Assembly (NCBI RefSeq): GCF_000264995.1 | Contig: NW_006767442.1 | Location: forward strand, 74,246 to 138,245 | DNA from: Punctularia strigosozonata HHB-11173 SS5 | Taxonomy: Eukaryota; Basidiomycota; Agaricomycetes; Corticiales; Punctulariaceae | DNA: 64,000 nucleotides | Reading direction: 5' to 3' | Shown here: piece by piece, positions 10,036 to 20,550 of the stretch | Layout: every line of letters starts with the position of its first letter | Position numbering within the stretch: the stretch's first letter is position 1 | Translations under genes and position numbers: made by a program | Notes under the pieces: generated by a model | What the model saw: the letters and a program-made list of their open reading frames with translations, nothing else | Databases searched by the model: none | What the model was told of the DNA's origin: nothing

Positions 10036-11252
10036 ATGGTCTTCGATCTTCGCGCTCTTTTATCCGTATTGGTTGCAGTTCAGTATGTCTCCGCCATAGG
10101 CTTCCGGCCTCCCAACTACGAGAAGCGACAGAGCAATGGCGCAAGACTGGCTCTAGGTATGCCTCTGCGCAAGCCACGCAGGATATTCCAGCCATCGGGC
10201 ACTACCCGTACGCATGACGTCTGTATCCTGGCTTCTCGAATGACACCACTAATCTAGATGCTGAACGATCCGAGCCTTCTGGTGTACCCTTCCCGATAGA
10301 CACTACTCAGAGCGAGTAAGTCGCCTATGATACTGCACGCGTGTTCAAACTGACTTTGGCCCAGGCAGACAGGTTCCATCGGTGTGCTGACTACCGATGG
10401 AACCCTCATCGGATACTTCTCGCTCTCCAGCACTTCGCTTGCATCAACCCCGGTGAAGCGTGGCATCATGGAACGTGATAGCCCAACACATTCCTTCGTT
10501 ACTCCTTCCTCGTCGTACAACCTTTTCAATATATACATCACGGTTCGTCGAACGTGCGCGTCATCCGCTCGCCTGGTTGACGACCTCCGCAGGGCGATTC
10601 ACAGTACAATATCAACGCCATCGCAGCATGTGACGCGATCCTGTCGCCTACGAGCAGCAAGTGGGTCGCTAAATTCGCGTTGTATGAAAGATATTGACGC
10701 TCTACGTCAACCAGTGTGATCACGATTGGGAACGTTGGCATCGCCAGTAGGGCACTCTCATTCAATATCTCGTACGATTTTTTACACGCATACATTTCGT
10801 AGCGGCCGCGGGTGGGCGTGGTGTATGCACTGTGGGCTACAGTCCGGAGTACCAGTCCGATATCGTAAGCCCACTGGGCACTTCTCCCGGTACGCACCTA
10901 ATCTTCCCTTTCCAGTGGACAATCGACCTGGATACCGGGAGGCTGCATCTTCACTTCGTCAACCCCGATCTCAGTTCGTTTATCTTACCTCCCGTGCTGC
11001 GGATGACTAACCTTCCGGTGCTCAACCAGCGACGTACGACAACTATTTCACATACAACACGGGCACATATGGTGGACTGCGCGTCACTGGCAATATCGAG
11101 TTGTCAGAAACCGACTCTCACTATCCGTTGGGCAATACCGTACAAGAAGTGGTGCGTCAGATTCTTTGGCCTGAACACAAGTAATCCTAACATTGAACAA
11201 TGTTCAGTATCTCTACTGGGGTACTGTCGAGGACTGGAATGATTACTACTAG
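10036..11252 (+). CDS. Secreted protein of unknown function
   Basis: The ATG at 10036 opens a clear signal peptide (MVFDLRALLSVLVAVQYVSA), followed by IGFRPPNYEKRQS, where a KR pair could be a propeptide cleavage site. Further exons read by GT-AG joins give SIGVLTTDGTLIGYFSLSST, DSQYNINAIAACDAILSPTS, WTIDLDTGRLHLHFVNPD, YDNYFTYNTGTYGGLRVTGN and the end VYLYWGTVEDWNDYY at the stop 11250-11252. The composition (Ser, Thr, Tyr, Asn, few Cys) suits an extracellular beta-rich protein. The middle joins near 10550-10800 are uncertain. I do not recognise the family. The 5' LTR of the retroelement begins 205 bp after the stop. Confidence 0.6.
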
Positions 11253-11452
11253 TAATATGTAGTTTCTGGGGCACGCGAGTGCTGGACTGGGTCGGCAAAT
11301 CACTCACTTTCTATCACCTACTGATAGTTCTACATATACGTATCATATCATACATGCAGCCTTACAGACCTACATAACTGTGTCTGATGGGCGGTACAAA
11401 TCATGGGTGTTGTGGCTGCCTCGCTTTGCGGAAATGCGTCTCGACCAATGAC

Positions 11453-11457
11453 CTCAT
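11453..11457 (+). repeat. Target-site duplication CTCAT, left copy
   Basis: CTCAT directly precedes the 5' LTR and is repeated at 20546-20550 directly after the 3' LTR. Confidence 0.9.
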
Positions 11458-11738
11458 TGTAGCGGTTCGGCCGTCGATGCTATCGAGACCGTCGCTACTT
11501 TCCTTTTTTGTTCGCTGGACGCTTACGCGTCCCCCCTTTTGATTCATCAGCATGCTCCACCTCCATATGGTCAGGTACTTACGATAAAGTATAAGTACGC
11601 CGACGCTTGACGGAGGAGGGGTAACTTTGTATCTTCTCGAGTTGCTCAATAACGAGGCTTTGAACTCTCTGACTGCGCCGCTCGAGAAACTAACCGTGTG
11701 AACGCACCTTGATCAGTTCTGATCTTACTCGCGTCACA
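11458..11738 (+). repeat. 5' LTR of the Ty3/Gypsy element
   Basis: 281 bp, TG...CA ends, same sequence by eye as 20265-20545. Confidence 0.95.
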
Positions 11739-11897
11739 TATTTTTGAGAGTGTCTTGTGAGTAATTCGCTCCGCTCGAAGTCGCTTACTCCTGTGGATAG
11801 GTACTGCCCGGCTTGATCACCCGGACACGCCCTTACATCGGATACTGCGACGACAAGCTAAGTATCCTACTACTTGTGCTACTACACTGTGACTACC

Positions 11898-14800
11898 ATG
11901 CCTATTAGAGACGAATTGACGGGTCAGTGGACCCGCAGAGATGTGCGGGCCGCCGGTAATCCCTCGCAGCCCGCGGCGAACGTTGTCAACAGGACTGGCG
12001 CTGCGGCGACCGGTCCTAACGGAAGTCCTCCGGTGGCGGTCGACCCTCGTGCGTCGAACCCTGGAGGCCCTCCTGTGGCGGTCGGACCTCGTGTACCGAA
12101 CCCTGGAGGTAATGATATGACTCCTGTGGCGGTCGGACCTGGTGTACCGAACCCGGGAGGTGTCCCTGTGGCGGTCGAGCCTCGTGCCTCGAACCCGGGA
12201 CGAGATTCGCCCGAAGTTCAAAGCGGTACTACCGCTGGAGGGCGAGAATCGCGTAGAGAGATGCGCAACCCCACGGGGCTGGATGACTCTATGAGTGAGT
12301 CTAAAGGTTCATCACCTTTCATCATCGGTGGATTCGGCGGGCCGTCGAGTGACGGCACCGGGTCGTGGTCCAAAGTTCCGCGTCGGCGCCATAGCGCGTC
12401 GCCGGTGTTATCTAATCGAGCACTCGTTAGTGATGAAAATAGTTTCGCATCACTAGCTAACCTGGAAGACACGTCCTTAGTCACAAGGGACGATGACAAT
12501 GATACTACGGACTCACCAGTGATGTTGGAAGTACACCGGGCCCCTGAGAAGTTGAAGTGCAGGCGCCGTGTGTCGTACACGCCGCAGGGCAGTGACACGG
12601 ACTTTGAGGATACTCCTGAGACGCCTACGCCTGTGGAAAAGGGCAAGGGTGTCGAACGGGGAACTTCGCACATTGGTAGTGAGCAACGCGAAGTGCCACC
12701 TCACATTAGTCCCGAGAGCGTGCCGGAATACATCAATCTCATGGGGATTGAAGGTGAAGAGCTCGATATTAACGCACAGAGGGCCGCTCTCAACTCTTTC
12801 CGAACCATGCATGGCCTGCGCAATGATGCGCCTTTGGCTGCCGGGATATCTGGCGGGTCTTCGGATGAATCACTTGACGGCATCATTGCCCGTGCTAGTA
12901 GGTCAGCCGACGATTTCCGCGATCGGAAGAACCGCGAGGTCCGAGAGGCCCAACGAGAGCGCGATACCGCAAACATGGCCCGAATTGAAGCAGAGCGAGC
13001 CCATCGTGAGACTGAGCGAGCCAAGGAGGAAGTAGAACGAGCTCTAGACGAGGCAGATCGAGCTAAAATGGATGCTGAGCGAAGGCTTGAAGACCTGGCC
13101 GCGAGGATGAACCAACTGATAGTCACGGTCGAAGCTCAGGCAGCGCGCGTCGCTGAGCTTGAGCGACATAGTGTACAGCCCTCCCAGCGTGATATGAATG
13201 GTAGACAGGATGGCCCCAAGATTGTTGAAACCAAACGTATTGCTCAATCAGGCAGGGAGCTTGAAGAGAACGAGGATAGCGCACGCTCCGTTAGGTTGCG
13301 CGGAGGTATCTATGGACGCAGTACGGCACGGCCTGGAACTGCTGAAGTAGGGGGGCTTCGTGGGCGCCAAGGACGTGCGTCGGTAGCTCCCCCTTCTCAA
13401 TTCATATCCCCACATAGCTCCCTGGGGCAAGCATTGGAGCGTAAACTACGACAATTAGAACAGGCTATGAGGGAACTAGAGAGGCCGGGGACTACGCCGA
13501 TCAAGCCTAACGTGAAGCCTGAGCCTCCGAAGGAGTACGATGGCCGCGCTGATCTCGAAGCGTACCAGCGTTATATTGAGCAATGCGTTGAGTACCTGAT
13601 AGACGGCATGATCGTTAGAGACCGGCATGTATCAAAGATAGGGCATTACCTGAGTGGAAATGCCCAACAGTTCTTCAAGAGGGTCGTAAAGAGCCCTGAG
13701 GAGTGGACGGTCCGGGAGTTCTTCAATGAACTATTCAATTACTGCTTCCCGGATGGATTCATGAACGAGATTCGGAAGCGATGGCGGAGCTGGCGTCAGC
13801 GCAAGTCGTCCGTAAAGGTATACGCGGCGGCGATGGAAGGGTTTCGTGACGACTTAGGCGATGAAATCTCGGACCGCCAATTTGTGCATCGGTTCTGGGA
13901 AGGACTAGACGACGAAATAAGCCGTGAATTGTATCGGGATCGACTACACCCGGATATTGACACTTACGAAGATGTCCTGGAGTGTGCCATCATTGCGGAA
14001 CGTGCCATTAACAACAGCCTCCATCGTGGAAGCCCGTTGAGTGGCAATCAACCTTCTGGGCCGCAGGGCTCTGGAGGCGGAACGGGTGGCCATGGTGATA
14101 AAACAGATCTTGGAGGCCGTGGGGGAAATAACAGGTATGGGCGCGGAGGCGGCCGAAATGGAGGAGATCACGGAAACCACACCGGTTCTGGGTTGCCGAA
14201 GAAATCTGATCGAATCACGTCTCCAGAGGCGACGAACTCGAAAGACCGGTCAAGACTGAAGGATACGAGTGCGAAACGGAACTCACCTCTGTCGCGGGAC
14301 CAATTGAAGGATCATCTTGAGAACAATCTATGCTTTAAGTGTCATAAGGCGGGCCACATGAGTCGCAACTGTCCTGAAGGTCAGCAGGTAAAGAGTGACG
14401 CAAAGGGACGCGCGCCGGGTGTCAAGACAAGTTACGCGATTAACTTCGCAGAGGTAGAGGAACTGGACGAAGATGCAGAGACGCCGGTTGATGATCCGGA
14501 AGTCATGGATGAACTACTGTGCGGCTCCATCCGGTGGCGCTTATCGGATAATGACGATCTGCTGTCTGAGCAGGAGGTCGATGAAATACCTTCGCATGAT
14601 GATGGTCTCGACCCGATCGGGAACCCACCGCCATACGATGAACGGCGTTGGGTCCAGGAGGAGGCACGTACTTGGTACACGCCGTATAGGGTCGATTGGC
14701 GTCGTAGTATGCTGGATTACCTCCAGACCCGTGGTATCACGGCGGCTGTCCGAGCCGTGTGCGACGCCTATGAGCGCCAGGATGTTGACCCCGACTTTGT

Positions 14801-17800
14801 GTGTCCGGACGCCGTGCGGGAACATCGGCTTGAGCGTGATGCCTTTGTCGAAGGATCCTCTCGGTTTGGCGATCCTATTGCCAATCGGATAGGTTCTGTC
14901 GTCGAGGCGCGCATCGATCAACTGCCGCATTTGTGGGATATCTGGACCAATGAGTTTGCGATTGCATCTTGTATGATTTTGCTAGCGGATGGACGTACCC
15001 CTTGGGTTATGAATGACGCCCGCCTAGACCTTCCTATCATTATTCCTAATGAGTTGCTGATACGCCGAGGTTTTGACTTTGTAAATTGGTATCGAGTGCG
15101 CATGAGGGAATTCGTTGCGTTGGCTCGGAGTTTTGCGCGCGATGAGGCTGGCTTCGAGGACGTGGACTTCCTTTGGGAATGGAACTGGGGAGTTCCTAGA
15201 GAGACGGTCGATCCTGAGGGCGAGGATGCTGCGAGCGAGGCAGGAGACGCCAGGAGCGATGAAAGCTCCGAGGACGGCGATTACCCACCGGGTGCCCGAT
15301 TTAACATTCCTTCGGATGACTCCAGTGACGGCCTCGTAGAGGGCGAGATGTTCGAGATCGATGGCACTCTCTACATGCTGGGTGCTGACGATACTCTCTG
15401 GTTTCGCTCTGCAAGCATCGGGCTGGATGTCGATGGGAGTAAGGAGGCGGGTCGTCGACTTGCGGCAGCGCGCGTGAAACAGCCTCCTAAAGACAGCTTT
15501 GCGTCGCTTCAACGCAACGCATCTCGAATTAAAACCTCAGGGCGTAAGGTTCCGAGGCCCATCGTCATCACAGTGCGTGTTAACGGCCACGAGTGCCGTG
15601 CCCTTCTAGACTCAGGATCTCTCGGCGATTTCATGTCGACGACTCTCGCCGAACAACTGAAGGTCCACAAATCTCCACTCGATACTCAGATCACTGTACA
15701 GCTCGCGGCCCAAGGGTCCAAGACTAAGGTGAACTATTACACCACGGTAGACCTACAGTATGCCCGGATTTCGTGCCAGCGCGTATTCGACATAATGAAT
15801 ATTGATGGCTATGATCTGATCCTGGGCACGCCGTTCATCTGGCAGCACAGGATCATGTTCGGACTGAATCCTTCGCGGGTGATTGTCGGATGCGAGGAGC
15901 CTGAGGTCATGCGAACAGGCGAGGACGTTGGGGAACTCGCATCAAGAGCAGCTAAGCTCCGTGAACGGTCTATTGAAGAAATCCGACAGGAACTCCATGA
16001 ATATGCAAAACCATTATACCAAAAAGCGGCGGAAACGACATTACCTCCGCTGCGACGAGTGAATCATCGAATTCCTATCATAGATAAAGGGAAACGGTAT
16101 CCGTTCCGCGCGTCTAGGTGTCCTGAGGGATTTCGTGAGCAGTGGAACACAAAGCGAGACATCTTTTTGAAGTCGGGACGTTGGGAATACGCAAGCGGTG
16201 TGAATGCGTCTCCTATCATGTTCTTAAGCAAGCCATCAGGAGGTATGCGGAACACGGTCGACCTACGAGCTCGGAACGACAATACGGAGAAGCTGGCGTC
16301 CCCGCTCCCGGATCAGGATGGTATACGCCGCCGCGTAGCTGCGAGCCGATACTTCACAGCAATGGACTTGGAGGGTGCGTACGAACAGGTCCGAGTAGAG
16401 CCGGAAGACGTCCAGTACACGCTGATGGCGACTCCAGATGGTACGATGGTAAGCCATGTCCTGCAGCAAGGTGACTGCAATGCCATCGCGACGTTCATGG
16501 CGGTGATGACAGACATGTTCTCGCCGTACTTGACAGTGTGGCTCGAGATCTATCTCGACGACCTTATTGTTCATACGAACGATCTAGAAGAGCACGTACG
16601 GTGTGTGAGACTTGTCATTGACATCCTGCGCAAAAACCAGTTCTACTTGTCCGAGAAGAAGATGCATTTCTTGGCCGACGAGATCAAGTTACTAGGCCAG
16701 ATAGTGTCACGAAAGGGCATCAGACTCGACCCAGTGAAGGTTGAAAGGATACGCACTTGGAATGTACCGACCAATCGTGACCTTCTCCGCGGATTTCTGG
16801 GTGCGGTAGGATATCTTGCGGACGGCTGCGCTGGGATACGCATTCCGATGGACGTCTTGAACCGATTAACCGGGGACAACGTCGTCTATCGTTGGGGTCC
16901 AACTGAGCAGCGTGCCTTCAATGAGATTCGGGAGCTTGTATACGCTCATCGGAATGTCCATCGTGTTGCCATGAGGTATGGGCCGGATGCGCCGCAGGTG
17001 CATGTGGTCACAGACGGATGCCTGACGGGTGTCGGTGGCTGCATCTTGCAAGGGCCGGACTGGAAATCGGCGTCAGTAGTCGCATTTTACTCTGCGAAAT
17101 TGACCGCGGCACAGCAGAACTACGCTGTGCATGAGATTGAGTTGTTAGCTGGTCTCGAGACTATGCTACGCTATCGTGACTTGCTGCTAGGGGTCCCGTT
17201 CACGTGGTATACCGACCATAAGGGACTGATTCATTTCATGAATCAGAAGAACCTAACGGGGCGTCAAGCGCGATGGTTGGAAAAACTGTCCGAGTTCCAT
17301 TTTAAGATCAAGTACGTACCGGGACTGGAAAATGAGCTTGCAGATGCGCTGTCGCGCATCTATTCGGATGACGAACCGGGAATGGTACGTTCGGGCAGTG
17401 AGATGGTCCAGTATGACGAAGACCATCCACCGCGCGGCGACGTCATGCCCGTACTCACCGGTCTGGAAGCGCGGATGGCGACGTTGCGGCCTCGCGCCCC
17501 ACGCGCAGCGGTGCCAGGGCCAGTGATGCCACAGTTGTCAGGGGAGCCATCGTTGGCACATGCTGTGATTGCACCGACGACTCGGAAGCCAGTTGCCCCG
17601 CAGCCGGCTGAGACGGGACGGCCAGAGACCGCGCAAGAGTTCGCTAAGCGTATCAAGAAGGTGACGCTGCGTCTTCCGGCGCAACGTCAGGAGGGCGGGC
17701 ATGGAGGAATACATGCGCAAACTGACGCAACAGGAAAGACATCGCCGGATGTAGAAACCGACAATGATGAAGCGGCCGCCATGGCCCCGAAGTTCCTTGA

Positions 17801-20207
17801 CGTCATAGCAGAATATGATGGTAACATTCGGTTTCCGGAGTGCCTGAAGGGTAAATACGCGGAAGATTCGTTTTTCAAGCTTATACTTGAGAACCCATCG
17901 CAGTTCAAGAACTTCACAATCGAAGATGACGTGATGTACTTGAAGGACGAGGGCTCGAAGATCCTATGCGTTCCTGGATGCATGATAGGGCCGCGATCTG
18001 CACGCGAGATCATCATATCGCGTGCGCATTCAATCTTAGCTCACCTCGGGCCATCAAAGACAATCGCGTATCTGCGAGGTTCCGTGTGGTGGAAGTCGAT
18101 GATATCTGACGTGAGGGCTTTCTGCGAAAGCTGCGTGACCTGCAGGAAGAGCAAACCTAATAATCAGAAACCGTACGGATTGCTCAACCCACTACCGGTA
18201 CCTACTCGCCCATGGGAGGCAATCGGAATGGACTTCGTGGGCCCATTGCCTGTGTCGAAGGACAGAAACGCGTCATACGATGAGATCACCGTAATAATAG
18301 ATCTGCTCACCGGCCGAGTTCATCTTATTCCAAGCCGACAGGATTACCGGGCGAAGGACATAGCGGAACTGGTATTTTCGGAAATCTACCGGTTGCACGG
18401 GCTGCCGAAGCGCATCGTTAGTGATCGTGATGTTTTGTTCACGAGCGCATTCTGGCAAAACTTCAACAAAATGTTAGGCATACAACTGAATATGTCTAGT
18501 GCCTACCATCCGGAGAGTGACGGCTCCACGGAGCGTGCAAACCGGACCATCACGCAAATGATTCGCGCTTGCGTCAGCCCCGATCAGAGGGACTGGGTCT
18601 CGAAACTACCTGGAATCGAATTCGCGATCAACTCGGCACGGTCGGAAAGTACGGGTTACGCACCTTTCTTCCTAGACACCGGCCGGATGCCGAGGTCCTT
18701 GATATGGGATCAACCAGGTGACACCGAGTACCCTGGCGTCCGAGTCTTCGCGCAGCGTATGAAAAACGCGATAATGGCAGCACACGATGCGATCCTTGAG
18801 GCCCGAGTGAAACAGACGCGAGCCGCTAATCGGCATCGGCGGCCTGCCCCATTTACAGTGGGCGACATGGTCTACATCTCGACCAAGAATATTAGTTTTC
18901 CAAAAGGGCGCGCGCGTAAGCTCGTACCAAAATATATAGGGCCATACATCATTTCAAAAGACTACGGAAACAACTCATTTCGCGTAGATTTACCTGCGCG
19001 CTTGCTGCAGCGAGGCGTGCATCCCGTATTCCACTCGTCTCTTCTGCGAGTGCATGTAGCCAATGATGACCGATTGTTCCCTGGGCGCGCAGAGACGCAG
19101 GTGGCGGACTTTGGCGAAGACGGAGGCGAATGGGCCGTAGAACGAATTCTGTCACATAAAGGTAAAGGTTTAGCCGCAGTGTTCGAGATCAGATGGAAAG
19201 CGGGTGATATTACCTGGCTACCACTTGATCGGATTGACGGTCTCGAGCAGTTGAAGTTGTATCTAGATGAGCAGGGTGTTAGCAGCGTGGGCGAGCTTCC
19301 GGAAGGTAAAGGAAAGCTCGACACTGACGATCCTCAAGTCTTCGTCGGCGGAATTCGGTACGAGACCGTATTGGATGACCGTCCGGCTGGAGGGCGCGTA
19401 TTTAGGCCAACGGGGGCTAACGCCCGGTCCTTCAAGACTCGTCAACTCACTTTCCTCAAGAAGCACGTCAAGACTTACCGTTCCTCGTTTCCTCGCTGCA
19501 TGCCCTCGTCCTCCGACACCAACCAACCCCCCAACTCCTCGACCAACACGTCATCCGTCCGCGCCAACTCCCGTTCGGATCGCGCCGCCACTCCTCGTCG
19601 TGGTGCGTCTCGCGAGGCGTCACCCGGCGAGGATGTCACTCACCTCATCACGGTCCATCGCGGCATTGAATTCGACACGCGTACCCTCGAGTTCGTGATC
19701 GACCGGGTCCCTCCTCCATCGATCGGAAGCCCATTCACCGTCTGGCACTGGCGCTACGTCGACAGACTCCTGCGCTACGACGACAGCATCCGCGACGGCT
19801 CCGCAATCCTTGAGGAGCCTGTCCCGCCCGGTTACGACGAGCTACGCACCACCCTTCGCAACGTCATCGACCCATCGGAGGCCTCCCTCTCGCTACTCAT
19901 CCATGACATTAGCGCCGAAAACGAGACCCGCGCTGATATTCAAGGCTCCTCACCTCGGTCCATCCTTTTCAATGATGCCGTTCGGGACGCCATCCGCAAT
20001 CGTCGTCGCTCGCGTCGCGAACCGACCAATCATCAGCCGTCGGGAAACGGTCCGGATTCGCGCAATCCTCCTTCGGCAGACGTCAAACTGCGCAACGGTC
20101 AAGGCTACTCGTTTTCGGACATGGAGGTCATCAACTACGCCATGATGGGGAGCGTGCGGGCGAAGATGAAGAGGGAGCTAATCTGGCGTGAGCGCCGTCG
20201 CAAATGA
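11898..20207 (+). CDS. Gag-Pol polyprotein of the Ty3/Gypsy element, about 2,769 aa
   Basis: A single uninterrupted frame from the ATG at 11898. Order: a Pro/Val-rich tandem repeat in the first 110 residues (about 12027-12200); a charged coiled-coil-like region (12900-13170); a Gag capsid-type region (about 13500-14020); one CCHC zinc knuckle (CFKCHKAGHMSRNC, about 14330); an acidic linker and a roughly 200-residue module of unknown kind (14600-15250); aspartic protease (LLDSGSLGDF, about 15600); reverse transcriptase with YLDD near 16551; RNase H (about 17000-17350); an integrase zinc region (18000-18150) and catalytic core (18200-18750); a chromodomain-like segment (19120-19260); and a C-terminal extension of about 310 residues. 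Gag and Pol share one frame, so no frameshift expression is needed. It is longer than most Ty3/Gypsy polyproteins. Confidence 0.93.
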   Translation: MPIRDELTGQWTRRDVRAAGNPSQPAANVVNRTGAAATGPNGSPPVAVDPRASNPGGPPVAVGPRVPNPGGNDMTPVAVGPGVPNPGGVPVAVEPRASNPGRDSPEVQSGTTAGGRESRREMRNPTGLDDSMSESKGSSPFIIGGFGGPSSDGTGSWSKVPRRRHSASPVLSNRALVSDENSFASLANLEDTSLVTRDDDNDTTDSPVMLEVHRAPEKLKCRRRVSYTPQGSDTDFEDTPETPTPVEKGKGVERGTSHIGSEQREVPPHISPESVPEYINLMGIEGEELDINAQRAALNSFRTMHGLRNDAPLAAGISGGSSDESLDGIIARASRSADDFRDRKNREVREAQRERDTANMARIEAERAHRETERAKEEVERALDEADRAKMDAERRLEDLAARMNQLIVTVEAQAARVAELERHSVQPSQRDMNGRQDGPKIVETKRIAQSGRELEENEDSARSVRLRGGIYGRSTARPGTAEVGGLRGRQGRASVAPPSQFISPHSSLGQALERKLRQLEQAMRELERPGTTPIKPNVKPEPPKEYDGRADLEAYQRYIEQCVEYLIDGMIVRDRHVSKIGHYLSGNAQQFFKRVVKSPEEWTVREFFNELFNYCFPDGFMNEIRKRWRSWRQRKSSVKVYAAAMEGFRDDLGDEISDRQFVHRFWEGLDDEISRELYRDRLHPDIDTYEDVLECAIIAERAINNSLHRGSPLSGNQPSGPQGSGGGTGGHGDKTDLGGRGGNNRYGRGGGRNGGDHGNHTGSGLPKKSDRITSPEATNSKDRSRLKDTSAKRNSPLSRDQLKDHLENNLCFKCHKAGHMSRNCPEGQQVKSDAKGRAPGVKTSYAINFAEVEELDEDAETPVDDPEVMDELLCGSIRWRLSDNDDLLSEQEVDEIPSHDDGLDPIGNPPPYDERRWVQEEARTWYTPYRVDWRRSMLDYLQTRGITAAVRAVCDAYERQDVDPDFVCPDAVREHRLERDAFVEGSSRFGDPIANRIGSVVEARIDQLPHLWDIWTNEFAIASCMILLADGRTPWVMNDARLDLPIIIPNELLIRRGFDFVNWYRVRMREFVALARSFARDEAGFEDVDFLWEWNWGVPRETVDPEGEDAASEAGDARSDESSEDGDYPPGARFNIPSDDSSDGLVEGEMFEIDGTLYMLGADDTLWFRSASIGLDVDGSKEAGRRLAAARVKQPPKDSFASLQRNASRIKTSGRKVPRPIVITVRVNGHECRALLDSGSLGDFMSTTLAEQLKVHKSPLDTQITVQLAAQGSKTKVNYYTTVDLQYARISCQRVFDIMNIDGYDLILGTPFIWQHRIMFGLNPSRVIVGCEEPEVMRTGEDVGELASRAAKLRERSIEEIRQELHEYAKPLYQKAAETTLPPLRRVNHRIPIIDKGKRYPFRASRCPEGFREQWNTKRDIFLKSGRWEYASGVNASPIMFLSKPSGGMRNTVDLRARNDNTEKLASPLPDQDGIRRRVAASRYFTAMDLEGAYEQVRVEPEDVQYTLMATPDGTMVSHVLQQGDCNAIATFMAVMTDMFSPYLTVWLEIYLDDLIVHTNDLEEHVRCVRLVIDILRKNQFYLSEKKMHFLADEIKLLGQIVSRKGIRLDPVKVERIRTWNVPTNRDLLRGFLGAVGYLADGCAGIRIPMDVLNRLTGDNVVYRWGPTEQRAFNEIRELVYAHRNVHRVAMRYGPDAPQVHVVTDGCLTGVGGCILQGPDWKSASVVAFYSAKLTAAQQNYAVHEIELLAGLETMLRYRDLLLGVPFTWYTDHKGLIHFMNQKNLTGRQARWLEKLSEFHFKIKYVPGLENELADALSRIYSDDEPGMVRSGSEMVQYDEDHPPRGDVMPVLTGLEARMATLRPRAPRAAVPGPVMPQLSGEPSLAHAVIAPTTRKPVAPQPAETGRPETAQEFAKRIKKVTLRLPAQRQEGGHGGIHAQTDATGKTSPDVETDNDEAAAMAPKFLDVIAEYDGNIRFPECLKGKYAEDSFFKLILENPSQFKNFTIEDDVMYLKDEGSKILCVPGCMIGPRSAREIIISRAHSILAHLGPSKTIAYLRGSVWWKSMISDVRAFCESCVTCRKSKPNNQKPYGLLNPLPVPTRPWEAIGMDFVGPLPVSKDRNASYDEITVIIDLLTGRVHLIPSRQDYRAKDIAELVFSEIYRLHGLPKRIVSDRDVLFTSAFWQNFNKMLGIQLNMSSAYHPESDGSTERANRTITQMIRACVSPDQRDWVSKLPGIEFAINSARSESTGYAPFFLDTGRMPRSLIWDQPGDTEYPGVRVFAQRMKNAIMAAHDAILEARVKQTRAANRHRRPAPFTVGDMVYISTKNISFPKGRARKLVPKYIGPYIISKDYGNNSFRVDLPARLLQRGVHPVFHSSLLRVHVANDDRLFPGRAETQVADFGEDGGEWAVERILSHKGKGLAAVFEIRWKAGDITWLPLDRIDGLEQLKLYLDEQGVSSVGELPEGKGKLDTDDPQVFVGGIRYETVLDDRPAGGRVFRPTGANARSFKTRQLTFLKKHVKTYRSSFPRCMPSSSDTNQPPNSSTNTSSVRANSRSDRAATPRRGASREASPGEDVTHLITVHRGIEFDTRTLEFVIDRVPPPSIGSPFTVWHWRYVDRLLRYDDSIRDGSAILEEPVPPGYDELRTTLRNVIDPSEASLSLLIHDISAENETRADIQGSSPRSILFNDAVRDAIRNRRRSRREPTNHQPSGNGPDSRNPPSADVKLRNGQGYSFSDMEVINYAMMGSVRAKMKRELIWRERRRK

Positions 20208-20264
20208 AGGAGGGGCGGGAAGTTACTTATTTTGGTGAAGCGGTTTCCACTTCAGGAGGGCGTG

Positions 20265-20545
20265 TGTAGCGGTTCGGCCGTCGATGCTATCGAGACCGTC
20301 GCTACTTTCCTTTTTTGTTCGCTGGACGCTTACGCGTCCCCCCTTTTGATTCATCAGCATGCTCCACCTCCATATGGTCAGGTACTTACGATAAAGTATA
20401 AGTACGCCGACGCTTGACGGAGGAGGGGTAACTTTGTATCTTCTCGAGTTGCTCAATAACGAGGCTTTGAACTCTCTGACTGCGCCGCTCGAGAAACTAA
20501 CCGTGTGAACGCACCTTGATCAGTTCTGATCTTACTCGCGTCACA
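20265..20545 (+). repeat. 3' LTR of the Ty3/Gypsy element
   Basis: 281 bp, TG...CA ends, followed by the duplicated CTCAT. Any promoter activity in it would point towards the protease gene at 20775. Confidence 0.95.
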
Positions 20546-20550
20546 CTCAT
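20546..20550 (+). repeat. Target-site duplication CTCAT, right copy
   Basis: Matches 11453-11457. Confidence 0.9.

Larger units (their letters stand above)
11458..20545 (+). mobile_element. Ty3/Gypsy LTR retrotransposon, chromovirus-like; looks whole and young
   Basis: A 9088-bp element with 281-bp LTRs (11458-11738 and 20265-20545), both beginning TGTAGC and ending GTCACA, and flanked by a 5-bp duplication CTCAT. The two LTRs look identical by eye, which points to a very recent insertion. One long frame fills the interior, with Gag, zinc knuckle, protease, reverse transcriptase, RNase H and integrase in the Ty3/Gypsy order, then a chromodomain-like segment. It looks whole, with no visible breaks. 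A purine-rich tract at about 20206-20220 and another at 20252-20262 are candidates for the polypurine tract. No clear tRNA primer-binding site was recognised next to the 5' LTR. Confidence 0.95.
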
